Positions 45,151 through 53,857 of a DNA stretch of 64,000 nt are shown here, piece by piece. This stretch comes from Chroococcidiopsidaceae cyanobacterium CP_BM_ER_R8_30 (lineage in GTDB: Bacteria; Cyanobacteriota; Cyanobacteriia; Cyanobacteriales; Chroococcidiopsidaceae). The position numbers and the translations under genes were made by a program. Below the pieces are notes generated by a model. It was not told where the DNA came from. It did not search any database and was given only the letters and a program-made list of their open reading frames with translations. The stretch covers positions 1 to 64,000 of the forward strand of contig JAFASY010000193.1 in the NCBI GenBank assembly GCA_019244235.1, given 5' to 3'. Every line of letters begins with the position of its first letter. The first letter of the stretch is position 1.

Positions 45151-46845
45151 GTGAGTTTTCTCAAGAACTTATCAGTGCTTTTTGTAAGAGCTACACTTTT
45201 TACACCTTCAAGTTTTATTGCAATCATTACAATAGCTACTGCTATAACTACCGCTCTTGGCATGGCATTGAGAGCGGAAGCAGCTACACTCAGCGTTGAT
45301 GAAAACTTTGCTGGAAGTAAGTTTTTGGGTGAATCGCAAGGCTTTTTCCCACCTGATACCCAGGGCGCAGTTGGACCCAGTGACATTACTGAATTCGTTA
45401 ATGGTGAATACGACGTCTATGATAAAACTGGCAATCACCTTCAGAGCAGTACGCTTAACCAGTTTTGGACGAACGCTGGTGTGAGTTTTAACAGCTTCAC
45501 CTATGACCCAAGAGTAGTATACGACCCTTTCAGCAACCGCTGGTATGCTGCTGCGGCTGACAATCCAGGTCAACAAAACAATTTTCTGCTTGCTGTATCA
45601 AAAACCTCAGACCCAACAGCAGGTTGGACTGGTTTTACAATTAACAGCGATTCAACTGGCACTCGCTGGGCAGATTATCCTACATTAGGCTTTAACAACG
45701 ATGGTGTCTATCTAGCAGCAAACATGTTTTCAATTAACGGTAGTAATTGCTCTCAGTGTACAACAACGATTGTTGCAGTACCGAAGAGCAGCCTGCTGGC
45801 GGGTACGGACGCTAACTATACAAAATTTGAAAATCAAAGTCCCAACAGTATAGGATTTTCTGTGCAGCCCGTTGTTAATCTAGACAATAATGGGCTGCCG
45901 GAGGCTTTGCTGTCTAGCTACAATACACCAGGTGGTTTGCTGAAGAGATCTGACATTACTGGAAGTATAAATGCGCCGAGTACGGTACAGCTAAACGGCT
46001 CTCATGGTAATACCAATCCGGCAGCTAGTATTAATGGTGGGTCTAGTACTACGTCAATAGGGTCTACCCAATTGGGAAATCCGATAGCGGTTACTGACCC
46101 AGATCTTCCGGCTCTCCCTATATTTTCTGTGGGTCAGGCATCTGCGCCAACGCTCTCTACAAATAATGGATTTATTTCCAGCAAACCATACAATACTGCA
46201 CCATCTGCCCAGCAACCTGGTGGTCCGAATACTATAGATACGAGCGACACTCGCTTGAGTTCAAATGTCGTTTTGAAAAACGGAATTATCTGGGGGGTGC
46301 AAGATGTGCAAAACCCTAATAGTAACCGTGCGGCCATGCGCTTTTTCAAGATTAGAGCTAGTGACAATACAGTTCTTCAAGACCAGTTAATCGGCGACCC
46401 GAATTCTGATTATTATTACGGTTCAATTGCTGTCAACTCACCAAACGATGTTGTAATTGGCTTTAGTCGATCAAGCAGCCAAGAGTACGCTAGTAGCTAT
46501 GCTGTGTTAGGTGAGCCTGACTCCTCAGGAAACATTATGTTCAATACTCCAGTCCTACTACACTCAGGGCAAGCTAGCTACCAGCAATTAGACGGTAATA
46601 GTACAAACCGTTGGGGTGACTACAGCGCTACTGTTCTCGATCCGAGCGACCCCTCTGGGTCTACTTTCTGGACATTTCAGGAAACTGCTGATGTTGTTGC
46701 TAATAGTTGGGATACTGAAATCACTCAGCTGAAAATCAGTCAACCCGCTAATGTCCCTGAACCCAGTTCGCTTCTGGATTTATTGACGTTTGGTGCTTTG
46801 ATTACTAGTTCTCTGCTGAAACGTAAGTCAGTAGCGAAGCTGTAG
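45151..46845 (+). CDS. Large exported protein with PEP-CTERM sorting signal
   Basis: The 564-residue protein starts at GTG with an export signal (ITIATAITTALGMALRAEA, mature chain from about residue 45) and ends with the PEP-CTERM signal: VPEPSS near residue 538, a hydrophobic helix (LLDLLTFGALITSSLL) and KRK. The bulk is beta-rich (DTQGAVGPSDITEFVNGEYD and many Asn/Gly/Ser turns) without a named catalytic domain. An exosortase would cleave and release it to the surface; none is in this window. The GT9 genes just upstream may help decorate the surface. Confidence 0.85.
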   Translation: MSFLKNLSVLFVRATLFTPSSFIAIITIATAITTALGMALRAEAATLSVDENFAGSKFLGESQGFFPPDTQGAVGPSDITEFVNGEYDVYDKTGNHLQSSTLNQFWTNAGVSFNSFTYDPRVVYDPFSNRWYAAAADNPGQQNNFLLAVSKTSDPTAGWTGFTINSDSTGTRWADYPTLGFNNDGVYLAANMFSINGSNCSQCTTTIVAVPKSSLLAGTDANYTKFENQSPNSIGFSVQPVVNLDNNGLPEALLSSYNTPGGLLKRSDITGSINAPSTVQLNGSHGNTNPAASINGGSSTTSIGSTQLGNPIAVTDPDLPALPIFSVGQASAPTLSTNNGFISSKPYNTAPSAQQPGGPNTIDTSDTRLSSNVVLKNGIIWGVQDVQNPNSNRAAMRFFKIRASDNTVLQDQLIGDPNSDYYYGSIAVNSPNDVVIGFSRSSSQEYASSYAVLGEPDSSGNIMFNTPVLLHSGQASYQQLDGNSTNRWGDYSATVLDPSDPSGSTFWTFQETADVVANSWDTEITQLKISQPANVPEPSSLLDLLTFGALITSSLLKRKSVAKL

Positions 46846-46909
46846 AGTGACAAGTTAAATAACTACGTCGACAAATTATTTGTCAAAGTCATCCGTCGAT
46901 ATATCTCAA

Positions 46910-46952
46910 TCGGAGCGGCGGGATTCGAACCCACAACCTCCACTATCCCAAA
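46910..46952 (-). pseudogene. 3' half of a tRNA-Pro(UGG) gene, cut at the anticodon loop
   Basis: Read on the minus strand, TTTGGGA (loop with anticodon TGG) is followed by TAGTG (anticodon-stem 3' strand), GAGGTT (variable region), GTGGG-TTCGAAT-CCCGC (T arm) and CGCTCCG plus discriminator A. The bases before TTTGGGA do not pair with TAGTG, and no 5' half is found nearby. The fragment is fused to the end of the coiled-coil gene, whose last codons (NFALG and stop) are read from it. No CCA is encoded. Confidence 0.75.
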
Positions 46953-47323
46953 GCAAAGTTCAATTTCCTGAGAATGGTAGGTCTATCGCTGTCAAGGGAT
47001 GAGAGCAGGTTGGCAATCCCCATCGTCACTTGACGTAGCTCTTGGCGCTCTGCCTTCGCTTCTTCGCGGTCTTGCTCCACAGCTAACTTGAAAGTCGTGA
47101 TGTCTTCTGTTAGTGCTTGTATTGCCCGACCGTTCGATTGGGTCAGTTGTTCGATTTGTCCAATAGACCGCTCAATCCGAGTCATGCGCTCGTTACTTTC
47201 TTGCCTATCGCGCTCCATCGTCTGCTCTAATCGCGTCATGCGCTCATTACTAGCTATGACTGACTGCTGTAATAAAGCCTCTATCTGAGCTAGGCGATCG
47301 CCACTGCTACTTGTGTTGGTCAT
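46943..47323 (-). CDS. Coiled-coil protein, 3' end truncated at the tRNA fragment
   Basis: The 126-residue protein is nearly all coiled coil (RLAQIEALLQQSVIASNERM, then a repeated SNERMTR(L/I)E and AERQELRQ). Residues 103-122 are identical to its paralogue at 32158-32442 (GIANLLSSLDSDRPTILRKL). Right after this block the paralogue continues with an IENKVDRLL helix, whereas this gene ends NFALG at the tRNA-Pro fragment, so its 3' end appears to have been replaced. It follows the RHH gene by 30 bases. Confidence 0.75.
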   Translation of the reverse strand: MTNTSSSGDRLAQIEALLQQSVIASNERMTRLEQTMERDRQESNERMTRIERSIGQIEQLTQSNGRAIQALTEDITTFKLAVEQDREEAKAERQELRQVTMGIANLLSSLDSDRPTILRKLNFALG

Positions 47324-47353
47324 CGCGCACCGCCAGGGTCTTTAGTGCTGCGT

Positions 47354-47557
47354 TCATGCTGTCTCCTCTGGGTCAAAATGCTTGACTGCTTCTGGATCAA
47401 ACGTTCTCAGAATTCGCTCCAAAGTTTCAGAACGACTCAGTCCCAGCTCATCCGCCAGTTCATCAAGGGCAGCTAAAGACTGCTCAGTAATCATGAACTG
47501 TTTTGAGACCTTAGCCTTCCCATAAAGCTTAGACTCAACCCGCCTCGTCACTGGCAT
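47354..47557 (-). CDS. Ribbon-helix-helix (CopG-like) antitoxin/regulator
   Basis: From the ATG at 47557 the 67-residue protein begins MPVTRRVESKLYGKAKVSKQ and has the RHH core: a strand (KQFMITEQS), helix LAALDELADELGLSRSETLE and RILRTFDPEA. An earlier ATG would add 15 residues but is less likely. Such proteins repress their own operons, often as antitoxins; the following coiled-coil gene, 30 bases downstream, is the natural partner candidate. Confidence 0.8.
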   Translation of the reverse strand: MPVTRRVESKLYGKAKVSKQFMITEQSLAALDELADELGLSRSETLERILRTFDPEAVKHFDPEETA

Positions 47558-47604
47558 AACTAACACCGCCATATCTACATACATCCATAGTACTGTCATC
47601 ATTA

Positions 47605-47661
47605 ATTTAATAATATATCATTATGTTGATAATAGCGTTTTGATATCGTTATAATGATAAT
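47605..47661. promoter_or_regulatory. AT-rich divergent control region with inverted repeats
   Basis: The stretch upstream of the RHH gene holds ATATCATTATG (47615 region) and ATAATGATAAT (near 47650), inverted relative to each other, with TGATAATAG and GATATCGTTAT between. RHH regulators bind such repeated half-sites, so autoregulation is likely but not proved. Confidence 0.45.
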
Positions 47662-47662
47662 T

Positions 47663-47739
47663 AGGTATGGCAAGAAGCCGTCGCGCTCTCCCGACAAAAG
47701 TTGAATGCGACGGCTTCAGCCAAACACTATATCATACCT
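47663..47739. repeat. Nested inverted repeat (77-base hairpin)
   Basis: AGGTATG (47663-47669) pairs with CATACCT (47733-47739), and GAAGCCGTCGC (47674-47684) with GCGACGGCTTC (47707-47717), around a 22-base inner loop. The whole would fold as an arm with a bulge. It overlaps the start of the short frame at 47705. It could be a structured RNA, an attenuator or the end of a lost mobile element. Confidence 0.6.
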
Positions 47740-47923
47740 GACCGCGCCCAATGCTGAAAAGACCCAGCGTACATATCGTTATATGTGCCAGTTGGCATCC
47801 CACGAGCTAGAACTCGACCGTGACGGCATCCCAGTGCCTAAGCACTTCCAGATTGTTGATGTGGTAGTGACTGAGCCAGGAGAAGCGCCAGTACGTCAAC
47901 TGGTTGCCGCGAGAGCTGGCTGA
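47705..47923 (+). CDS. Short open frame in the scar region, doubtful
   Basis: The 72-residue frame reads ISYLTAPNAEKTQRTYRYMC, then SHELELDRDGIPVPKHFQIV and VVVTEPGEAPVRQL. Base composition and codon use look like coding sequence but no family is recognised, and the start lies within the nested hairpin. It could be the remains of a longer protein: immediately after its stop the sequence reads IDIWEPEDGCPF in another frame. Confidence 0.35.
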   Translation: MRRLQPNTISYLTAPNAEKTQRTYRYMCQLASHELELDRDGIPVPKHFQIVDVVVTEPGEAPVRQLVAARAG

Positions 47924-48027
47924 AAGGATTCTCCATCATTGACATCTGGGAACCCGAAGACGGTTGCCCGTTCTAACAGTAGGAGGAGATTGCCCTAGTC
48001 GTGACTAGGGCGATCGCATCTACAGAT

Positions 48028-48402
48028 ATGCCTTACTGCTACTGACTTCACTTCACCCGCAAAATTGGCAATCTAAACAATTCTCGCGGACAGGCACAGC
48101 ATTATTTGGGATTCACATCTGGGTCAATTCAACGACGACTGGAACAACATCGCAGTGGTGCTGGAGCAAAGATAACTCGCGCAGCCGTCAAAGATTACGG
48201 TGTCGAACTTAAACTAGCTCGACAGTGGTCAAAGGCGACTCGAACCTTAGAGCGCCAATTGAAAAGTAATCACAATTTCCGTCGAATTTGCCCGATCTGT
48301 ACTTGTACGCCGATGCCAGAACAAACCATCAAATATTGGAATCGCGGATGGTTTGATTCTCTTCCGGCTGTCACTGCTAATGAAAGCGAAATTCCATTCT
48401 AG
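48028..48402 (+). pseudogene. GIY-YIG nuclease gene with premature TGA
   Basis: The frame from ATG at 48028 reads MPYCY, then TGA (48043-48045), then LHFTRKIGNLNNSRGQAQHY followed by LGFTSGSIQRRLEQHRSGAG and ARQWSKATRTLERQLK. The YCY-x-LHF start with GHYLG-type YIG replaced by HYLGF, the arginine in RRLEQH and the glutamate/lysine in LERQLK identify the GIY-YIG family. Relatives have leucine where the TGA is. A downstream ATG (48106) would omit the first motif strand, so the product is probably dead. Confidence 0.65.
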
Positions 48403-48919
48403 GAGAAAAAGCGAATAATTGATTACAATTAATAGTCTGACGGGGTGACAGCGAGGAGGAAAACCATGTCAGTTGGAGATTTGGACGTTTTATGGTAGAA
48501 AAAAGAGCGGATTTGCTTTAACACAAGACCGCTGGCTCAAAAATGCTATCTGAATTGTATCGAACCTGCCTTCAAAGTCAACTGAGTCAGTCCCAATTAC
48601 ATATATGGACTAGCAAAATTTCCTTCAGTCATTCGTTCTCACAGATGCCGCACTTCAGCTCTTACATCAACTATTATCGCATATCGCAACGCACAGCCGC
48701 AGTCCTAATCCTGAAGAAGCCGAGCCGAAAAAATCAATTGAGCTGCTGTCTCCAGAGCAATAGTCAAAACAGCTTGAACTGGATGCTAGAGATTTTCCTT
48801 TTAGCAGTGGAATACATCTGATAATTAAGTCTTTCCTGACCATTCGGTTAACAGATAAACCATCAGGCGTAGGAAATATTTTCAACTGATTAATGGGCTA
48901 ATTTTTGCTATTAAGAGCC
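48403..48919. other. Gene remnants of uncertain origin
   Basis: This 517-base stretch has several broken frames. One (ATG at 48543) starts MLSELYRTCLQSQLSQSQL, which resembles the N-terminus of cyanobacterial IS4-type transposases, then loses similarity. Another, from about 48620, reads FLQSFVLTDAALQLLHQLLS and ends EAEPKKSIELLSPEQ before a TAG, beyond which the frame stays open to 48888. No intact gene is visible. Confidence 0.4.
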
Positions 48920-49543
48920 TCATCTTTTGACCTGAAGTACCTGCAAACTCCCTCCTGCATAAAAGTTTTGTTTGCATACCTTAAACCCTGTCTCCTCCAG
49001 CAATTTAGTCAAATCCGTTTTCAGGAGCTGCCACGCTGTCTCTGTTTCAAACAATAGTAAGAATAGAGACAGCCCAGGCCAAAAGACCCAATTATTAGGA
49101 GCGTGAAAATCTACTAAAGTAAATATTCCTTCCGGTTTTAGCACCCGGTAGACTTCTTTGAGAATCTGCTGAAGTTGGCTAGGTTCCATTTCATGCAGTG
49201 CTGTACTGGTATGCACGAGATCGAAGCAAGCATCGGGAAACGGCATGTTCTCAGCGAAAGCCTCAACATACTGGGCTTGAGTCACATTCTGCTGCGCTCG
49301 CTTCAAGGATAAAGGTGAAGCATCTAGTCCCGTAACGTTTTGGGAGAACTGTACTAATATTTGCGTTGCTTGACCACTACCGCAACAGAGGTCAAGCACC
49401 TTGGTTTCTGGGTGAATAGTTAACCCTTGTAAAGCTAGCTGGCGAAATCGAACCTCACCGCCTACACTCAAAGCAGCTAGACCAGCGATCGCATCGTACA
49501 ACCATTGGTAGCGGTAGCTCCAGTCTCTTAAAATTGTTGCCAC
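48920..49543 (-). CDS. Class I SAM-dependent methyltransferase (UbiE-like)
   Basis: The 207-residue protein has LALQGLTIHPETKVLDLCCG (motif I as VLDLCCGSGQATQI), NVTGLDASPLSLKRAQQN and FDLVHTSTALHEMEPSQLQQ. It resembles ubiquinone/menaquinone-type methyltransferases but the substrate is not known. It diverges from hemH by 83 bases. Confidence 0.9.
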   Translation of the reverse strand: MATILRDWSYRYQWLYDAIAGLAALSVGGEVRFRQLALQGLTIHPETKVLDLCCGSGQATQILVQFSQNVTGLDASPLSLKRAQQNVTQAQYVEAFAENMPFPDACFDLVHTSTALHEMEPSQLQQILKEVYRVLKPEGIFTLVDFHAPNNWVFWPGLSLFLLLFETETAWQLLKTDLTKLLEETGFKVCKQNFYAGGSLQVLQVKR

Positions 49544-49626
49544 AACTTAACTCCTTTTATCAACTGGCACACTTAGTAAAGATATATTGTTAAACTTAGT
49601 AACAAAGCTGAAAGGATCGGGGTGCT

Positions 49627-50799
49627 GTGACTGTTAATGGTCGTGTTGGGGTATTATTACTTAATCTTGGTGGTCCGGATCAAATAGAGGACGTTGGTCC
49701 GTTTTTATTTAACCTGTTTTCTGACCCAGAAATTATTCGTCTACCATTCAAATGGCTGCAAAGACCTCTTGCCTGGTGGATTTCTACACTGAGAACCAAG
49801 AAATCGCAAGAAAACTATCGGCAAATTGGTGGGGGTTCTCCCTTAAGGCAGATCACCGAGGCGCAAGCTCAGGCACTTCAGGATCAGCTACAGGCACTAG
49901 GTCAGGAAGCCCAGATCTATGTGGGAATGCGCTATTGGCACCCCTTTACAGAAGAAGCGATCGCTAGGATCAAGCGCGATCGAATTGAACGTCTTGTGAT
50001 TCTGCCACTGTATCCCCAATTCTCCATTAGTACCAGTGGTTCAAGTTTTCGGTTACTTGAAAGACTGTGGCATGAAGACCCAAAAATTCAGCGAATTGAG
50101 TATACCGTTATTCCCTCCTGGTACAAACAGCCTGGTTATCTCCAGTCGATGTCTCAGTTGATGGCGCAGGAACTCAATCAGTTCCCCGATCCTGAGCAAG
50201 TTCATATCTTTTTCAGTGCCCATGGCGTTCCTCGCAACTACGTTGAAGAGGCAGGCGATCCCTATCAACACGAAATTGAGGAATGTACTGAGCTCATTAT
50301 GCAAACCCTCAATCGACCTAACCCCCATACTTTAGCGTATCAAAGTCGAGTAGGACCAGTAGAATGGCTCCAGCCCTACACTGAAGATGCAATTCAAAAC
50401 TTGGGAGCACAAGGTGTCACAGATCTACTCGTCGTTCCCATTAGTTTTGTTTCTGAACACATCGAGACGCTACAAGAGATTGATATAGAGTACCGGGAGG
50501 TCGCAGAACACGCAGGTATTCGGAACTTTCGTCGCGTGCCAGCTCCTAACACTAATCCGGTCTTTATTGAGGCAATGGCACAGTTAGTGCTGGAGGCGTT
50601 GAAATCTCCCAGTCTTAAACTGGCTCAAGTCACTCAGATGAAGAAAAAGGTCAAGATGTACCCGCAAGAGCGTTGGCAGTGGGGGATGACGACAGCAGCA
50701 GAAGTCTGGAATGGTCGTCTTGCCATGATTGGATTTATTGCACTGTTAATCGAACTGATTAGCGGTCATGGGCTCCTGCATCTTGTGGGAATTTTGTGA
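49627..50799 (+). CDS. hemH: Ferrochelatase with C-terminal CAB/Hli-like domain
   Basis: HemH inserts Fe2+ into protoporphyrin IX. The 390-residue protein starts at GTG ([20 protein letters not shown]), with the catalytic His in [17 protein letters not shown] and the conserved [12 protein letters not shown]. The C-terminal segment, [20 protein letters not shown], is the chlorophyll a/b-binding motif found in cyanobacterial and plant ferrochelatase-2 and helps regulate heme versus chlorophyll flow. It converges on the DUF4126 gene. Confidence 0.97.
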   Translation: MTVNGRVGVLLLNLGGPDQIEDVGPFLFNLFSDPEIIRLPFKWLQRPLAWWISTLRTKKSQENYRQIGGGSPLRQITEAQAQALQDQLQALGQEAQIYVGMRYWHPFTEEAIARIKRDRIERLVILPLYPQFSISTSGSSFRLLERLWHEDPKIQRIEYTVIPSWYKQPGYLQSMSQLMAQELNQFPDPEQVHIFFSAHGVPRNYVEEAGDPYQHEIEECTELIMQTLNRPNPHTLAYQSRVGPVEWLQPYTEDAIQNLGAQGVTDLLVVPISFVSEHIETLQEIDIEYREVAEHAGIRNFRRVPAPNTNPVFIEAMAQLVLEALKSPSLKLAQVTQMKKKVKMYPQERWQWGMTTAAEVWNGRLAMIGFIALLIELISGHGLLHLVGIL

Positions 50800-50801
50800 T
50801 T

Positions 50802-51350
50802 CTACGGTCGCAGGTGCTTCTCGCGCTGCCATGCTTGATAGCTGCGGACCGAAAACCATAGCAGGAGTAGAGCAATTAATCCTCCTGGTACCGGAGCGTA
50901 AAGCGTCAGGAAAACCAGAGAAACGCACAAAATATCTTGACCAAAAGCAACCCATAAGGGCAAACCTCGTAAACGATAGAGCCAACTAGCCTGAATTAAC
51001 TGTAGTAGCAAAGCAAATAAACCACTCACAATTCCGACAATCCAAATTAGCCAGATTGGTGAATTGTGACTTTGGACAACAGAGACACCCATAATACCTC
51101 CAGTGATTGGGCTAAACAATAACTGGATTAGCTGCAATACCCGTTGTCCTAAAAAACTTTTAGAGGCGAATAACTCAATTATCGACCAGCTAGCGAGGAA
51201 CGCTAGCAAGACCAATGAGGGAATACGAGACAAGACTGGAACGCTAGACAAAAAGCTATAACCCTGCAATAGGCTAATGACCAGCAGGGGTAGAGCAGCT
51301 CTCATTCCTGCCGCCGCAGAAGCAGAAAGCGCGGCGAGGAGTTCAACCAT
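50802..51350 (-). CDS. DUF4126 family membrane protein
   Basis: The 182-residue protein has about five hydrophobic helices, starting MVELLAALSASAAAGMRAAL (the family's glycine/alanine first helix) and including SRIPSLVLLAFLASWSIIEL and GGIMGVSVVQS. DUF4126 function is unknown. Its stop codon lies 2 bases beyond that of hemH. Confidence 0.88.
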   Translation of the reverse strand: MVELLAALSASAAAGMRAALPLLVISLLQGYSFLSSVPVLSRIPSLVLLAFLASWSIIELFASKSFLGQRVLQLIQLLFSPITGGIMGVSVVQSHNSPIWLIWIVGIVSGLFALLLQLIQASWLYRLRGLPLWVAFGQDILCVSLVFLTLYAPVPGGLIALLLLWFSVRSYQAWQREKHLRP

Positions 51351-51430
51351 TGAGGAGATGCAGCAAGGGTACTGCCACTATGATAAAAGCGAATTACTCT
51401 TAGATGCTTCCTGGCAGTGAGCAAGACACC

Positions 51431-51901
51431 TTAGTGACCATCCCAAGTCACCCAATTGTGAGATATCCCAACAGGCATAACTGCCCCAACTAGGTTGGTC
51501 TCACTTAGGATGGCTCCAGTTAGTTCTGCCCCGCTAAGTTCTGCTTCCCTCAGATCGGCCTCAGTTAGGTTTGCTCCAGTTAGGTTCGCGCTGCGCAAAT
51601 CAGCCCAACTAAGGTTTGCCCGACGTAGGTCTACTCCACTCAAGTCAGCCCCAATGAGGTTGGCATGAGTCAAGGTAGCCGCAGTCAGATTTGCTCCAAT
51701 CAAGTCAGCATTAGTCAGGTTAGCATGGCTCAAATTAGCGCCGCTGAGATTTACCCCACTCAAATCAGCTCCACTGAGATCAGCGCAACTCAGATCTATC
51801 CCACTCAGGCTTGCACGGCTTAAGTCTGCTTGATGTAGGGATGCTCGGTTAAAATCCCTTTCTCCCATTGCATATCGGCTAAGAAGTTGACTTGTGTCCA
51901 T
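51431..51901 (-). CDS. Pentapeptide repeat protein
   Basis: The 156-residue protein consists mainly of A(D/N)LXX repeats from residue 20 to 140 (for example LSRASLSGIDLSCADLSGAD), about two dozen units forming a right-handed beta-helix. Such proteins may mimic DNA or serve as scaffolds; no target is indicated. The DNA repeat pattern reflects the protein repeats and is not a CRISPR. Confidence 0.9.
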   Translation of the reverse strand: MDTSQLLSRYAMGERDFNRASLHQADLSRASLSGIDLSCADLSGADLSGVNLSGANLSHANLTNADLIGANLTAATLTHANLIGADLSGVDLRRANLSWADLRSANLTGANLTEADLREAELSGAELTGAILSETNLVGAVMPVGISHNWVTWDGH

Positions 51902-52022
51902 ATCATCTACCTCAAATCCATAGGTAAGCCAGTGCCAGCTGTGACTCCCAAATTGCCTGTTATCACCCCTACTGTACTAGCTAGAGCGCTTAGTTTCATT
52001 TTGCTCTAGTTTTTGCCGATGG

Positions 52023-52235
52023 ATGCTGTTACTTAACGGAACTAAACTTAAGCCTTTTGTCGATACTCTTTTAGAGATTGATAAGACAAAATATGAAGTT
52101 ACAAGTCCATTTACAAAAGTATATAATTGCATTGCTTGGGCAGTTCATGAAACTGACCGTTGGTGGTCTCCTGTCCCTGAAGATGAGGGTTTATCAGGTG
52201 AATTGTATGGAACGGTACAACGGTTCATGAAGTGA
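52023..52235 (+). pseudogene. Truncated DUF7689-like fragment
   Basis: The 70-residue frame includes VYNCIAWAVHETDRWWSPVP, the N-terminal core of a cyanobacterial YNCIAWA family (DUF7689-like), but lacks the C-terminal part of typical 150-200-residue members, ending QRFMK. It abuts the convergent protease-TPR gene. Either truncated or an unusually short version. Confidence 0.5.
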
Positions 52236-52273
52236 GGGATACAACCCTAGAGAATCTTGAGAACAGATTCAAT

Positions 52274-53779
52274 TTAATGCTTTTTCGGTATCCTCTTATC
52301 AGCACTGCTTGCTTGCTCATAACCGTTGGCACTTGGCCGAAAACTCTCCATGGCAGTACGAATGGCTCCCCGATGGTAGTAAGCAAGGTTGTAGTCGTGA
52401 CTCAGCCGAATTGCTTGATTGTAATCGCTGATTGCTCCTTGTTTGTCTCCTATTTGATAGCGTGCTGCTCCCCGGTTGTAGTAAGCAGTGGCATATCTGG
52501 GAAGGAACCGAATTGCTTGATTATAATCTCTAATTGCTCCCAGTGTGTCTCCTAGCTGATAACGAGCCATACCCAGATTGTTGTATGCCAAGGCGAACTT
52601 ACGACTGAGCCGAATTGCCTGCAGATAATCTTTAATAGCTCCCTGCTTATCTCCTAATTGATAGTGAGCCATACCCAGATTGTTGTAGACTAGGGCAAAT
52701 TTAGCTCCGAGCCGAATTGCTTGCTGATAATCTTGAATGGCTCCTTGCTTATCTCCTAATTTGTAGCGAGTCTCTCCTCGATTATAATAGGCAAAGGGAT
52801 CTTTGGGGTTAAGCTGAATTGCTTCGGTGTAACTCCTAATTGCTTCTCGATCTTTTCCTTCGATGCTAAGGCTATTACCTTGCTGGTAGTAAGCAAGGGC
52901 AAAATTATGAGGGATATGGACAGATTGAGAACGAGAAAGACGACGAGCCTTGACATTTCTAGCAGCAATGGGATGACTGTTCTGAGGAGGGCGGGTACTA
53001 ATGAGGGAGTGATTATTCTGTAGTGCTTTAGAGCTAATCAGCCCAGTTTGAGCCCTCAGTGCTACAAAGGTATTAATTGGAATACCCGCGTTAAATCCAG
53101 TTTTAATCGGTATACTTCTCCCTGACTCACTTTGAGCAGTACCAATAGTTTCTCCTTCCCCGTGAATACCAACCACGCGTCCTTCAACGTCAAAGACTGG
53201 GCTACCACTCATCCCACTCACTGTCTCAGCGTTGTAGCGTAAGGTATATCCTGCTGGAGCGCTTTGTAGGCGACTTGTAATTGTTCCTGGTGAAAATTCA
53301 TAGTCACGATGAATACTTTTTTGCCACTCTAGGGCAGGATATCCTGAAACGTAGACCTCAGACCCAATTTCCGCTTGTGTAGAGTTTCCTAAGCGGGCAA
53401 GTGGGTAATGATCAGAACTCTCAAAGGTTACTAACGCTAAATCTGGGCCGTTCTCACTTTGCTGCAACCGTTGTACCTGAATGATTGGGTATGTCTTCCC
53501 CGTTTCGGTGCTAATCGTGTAGGTCAAATCTGACCTTTTTACTACGTGGTTAGCTGTCAACACCGTGTAAGTATGACCAGATTTGGAAATAATGACACCT
53601 GAGCCTCCGCCACCTATGTTGTCGTTAATTTGTACAGTGATAGGAGCCGCTATCCGCGCAACTTCTCGAGGCGTCTTGGCAGTGACTAATGTTGCTTGAG
53701 TGAACACCATTGCTGCGATCACTGCCGTTTCTGCAAGCAAGTACCGCAGTACCCTCAACTGAGAATAATCTGGTTTCAT
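52274..53779 (-). CDS. Trypsin-like serine protease fused to TPR repeats
   Basis: The 501-residue protein has a signal/membrane segment (LLAETAVIAAMVFTQATLVT), an S1/HtrA-like protease domain at 40-250 with His in VLTANHVVK, Asp in PDLALVTFE and Ser in GMSGSPVFD, and about five to six TPR units from residue 290 (YYQQGNSLSIEGKDREAIRS through QIGDKQGAISDYNQAIRLSH). The last TPR breaks off into a different tail (RTAMESFRPSANGYEQASSA), suggesting a 3' alteration. Periplasmic quality control is the likely role. Confidence 0.9.
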   Translation of the reverse strand: MKPDYSQLRVLRYLLAETAVIAAMVFTQATLVTAKTPREVARIAAPITVQINDNIGGGGSGVIISKSGHTYTVLTANHVVKRSDLTYTISTETGKTYPIIQVQRLQQSENGPDLALVTFESSDHYPLARLGNSTQAEIGSEVYVSGYPALEWQKSIHRDYEFSPGTITSRLQSAPAGYTLRYNAETVSGMSGSPVFDVEGRVVGIHGEGETIGTAQSESGRSIPIKTGFNAGIPINTFVALRAQTGLISSKALQNNHSLISTRPPQNSHPIAARNVKARRLSRSQSVHIPHNFALAYYQQGNSLSIEGKDREAIRSYTEAIQLNPKDPFAYYNRGETRYKLGDKQGAIQDYQQAIRLGAKFALVYNNLGMAHYQLGDKQGAIKDYLQAIRLSRKFALAYNNLGMARYQLGDTLGAIRDYNQAIRFLPRYATAYYNRGAARYQIGDKQGAISDYNQAIRLSHDYNLAYYHRGAIRTAMESFRPSANGYEQASSADKRIPKKH

Positions 53780-53857
53780 AACTTTTTATGTAACAACTTG
53801 CTAGAATTTTGCCACATGATAAGGTTTAAAACCAGTATCAGCCGATGACTGCTCTAG

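Noticed and set aside
46943-47323. Intron inside the tRNA-Pro gene at the anticodon loop
   Set aside because: Group I introns occur at such sites, but no 5' tRNA half is found upstream on the minus strand and the adjacent DNA is a coding frame.
48043-48045. TGA in the GIY-YIG frame as selenocysteine or recoded codon
   Set aside because: No SECIS-like hairpin was seen, the position is not a cysteine in relatives, and cyanobacteria of this kind are not known to recode TGA; decay is simpler.
51480-51850. Regular DNA repeats
   Set aside because: They reflect the pentapeptide repeats of the encoded protein, not an array or element.
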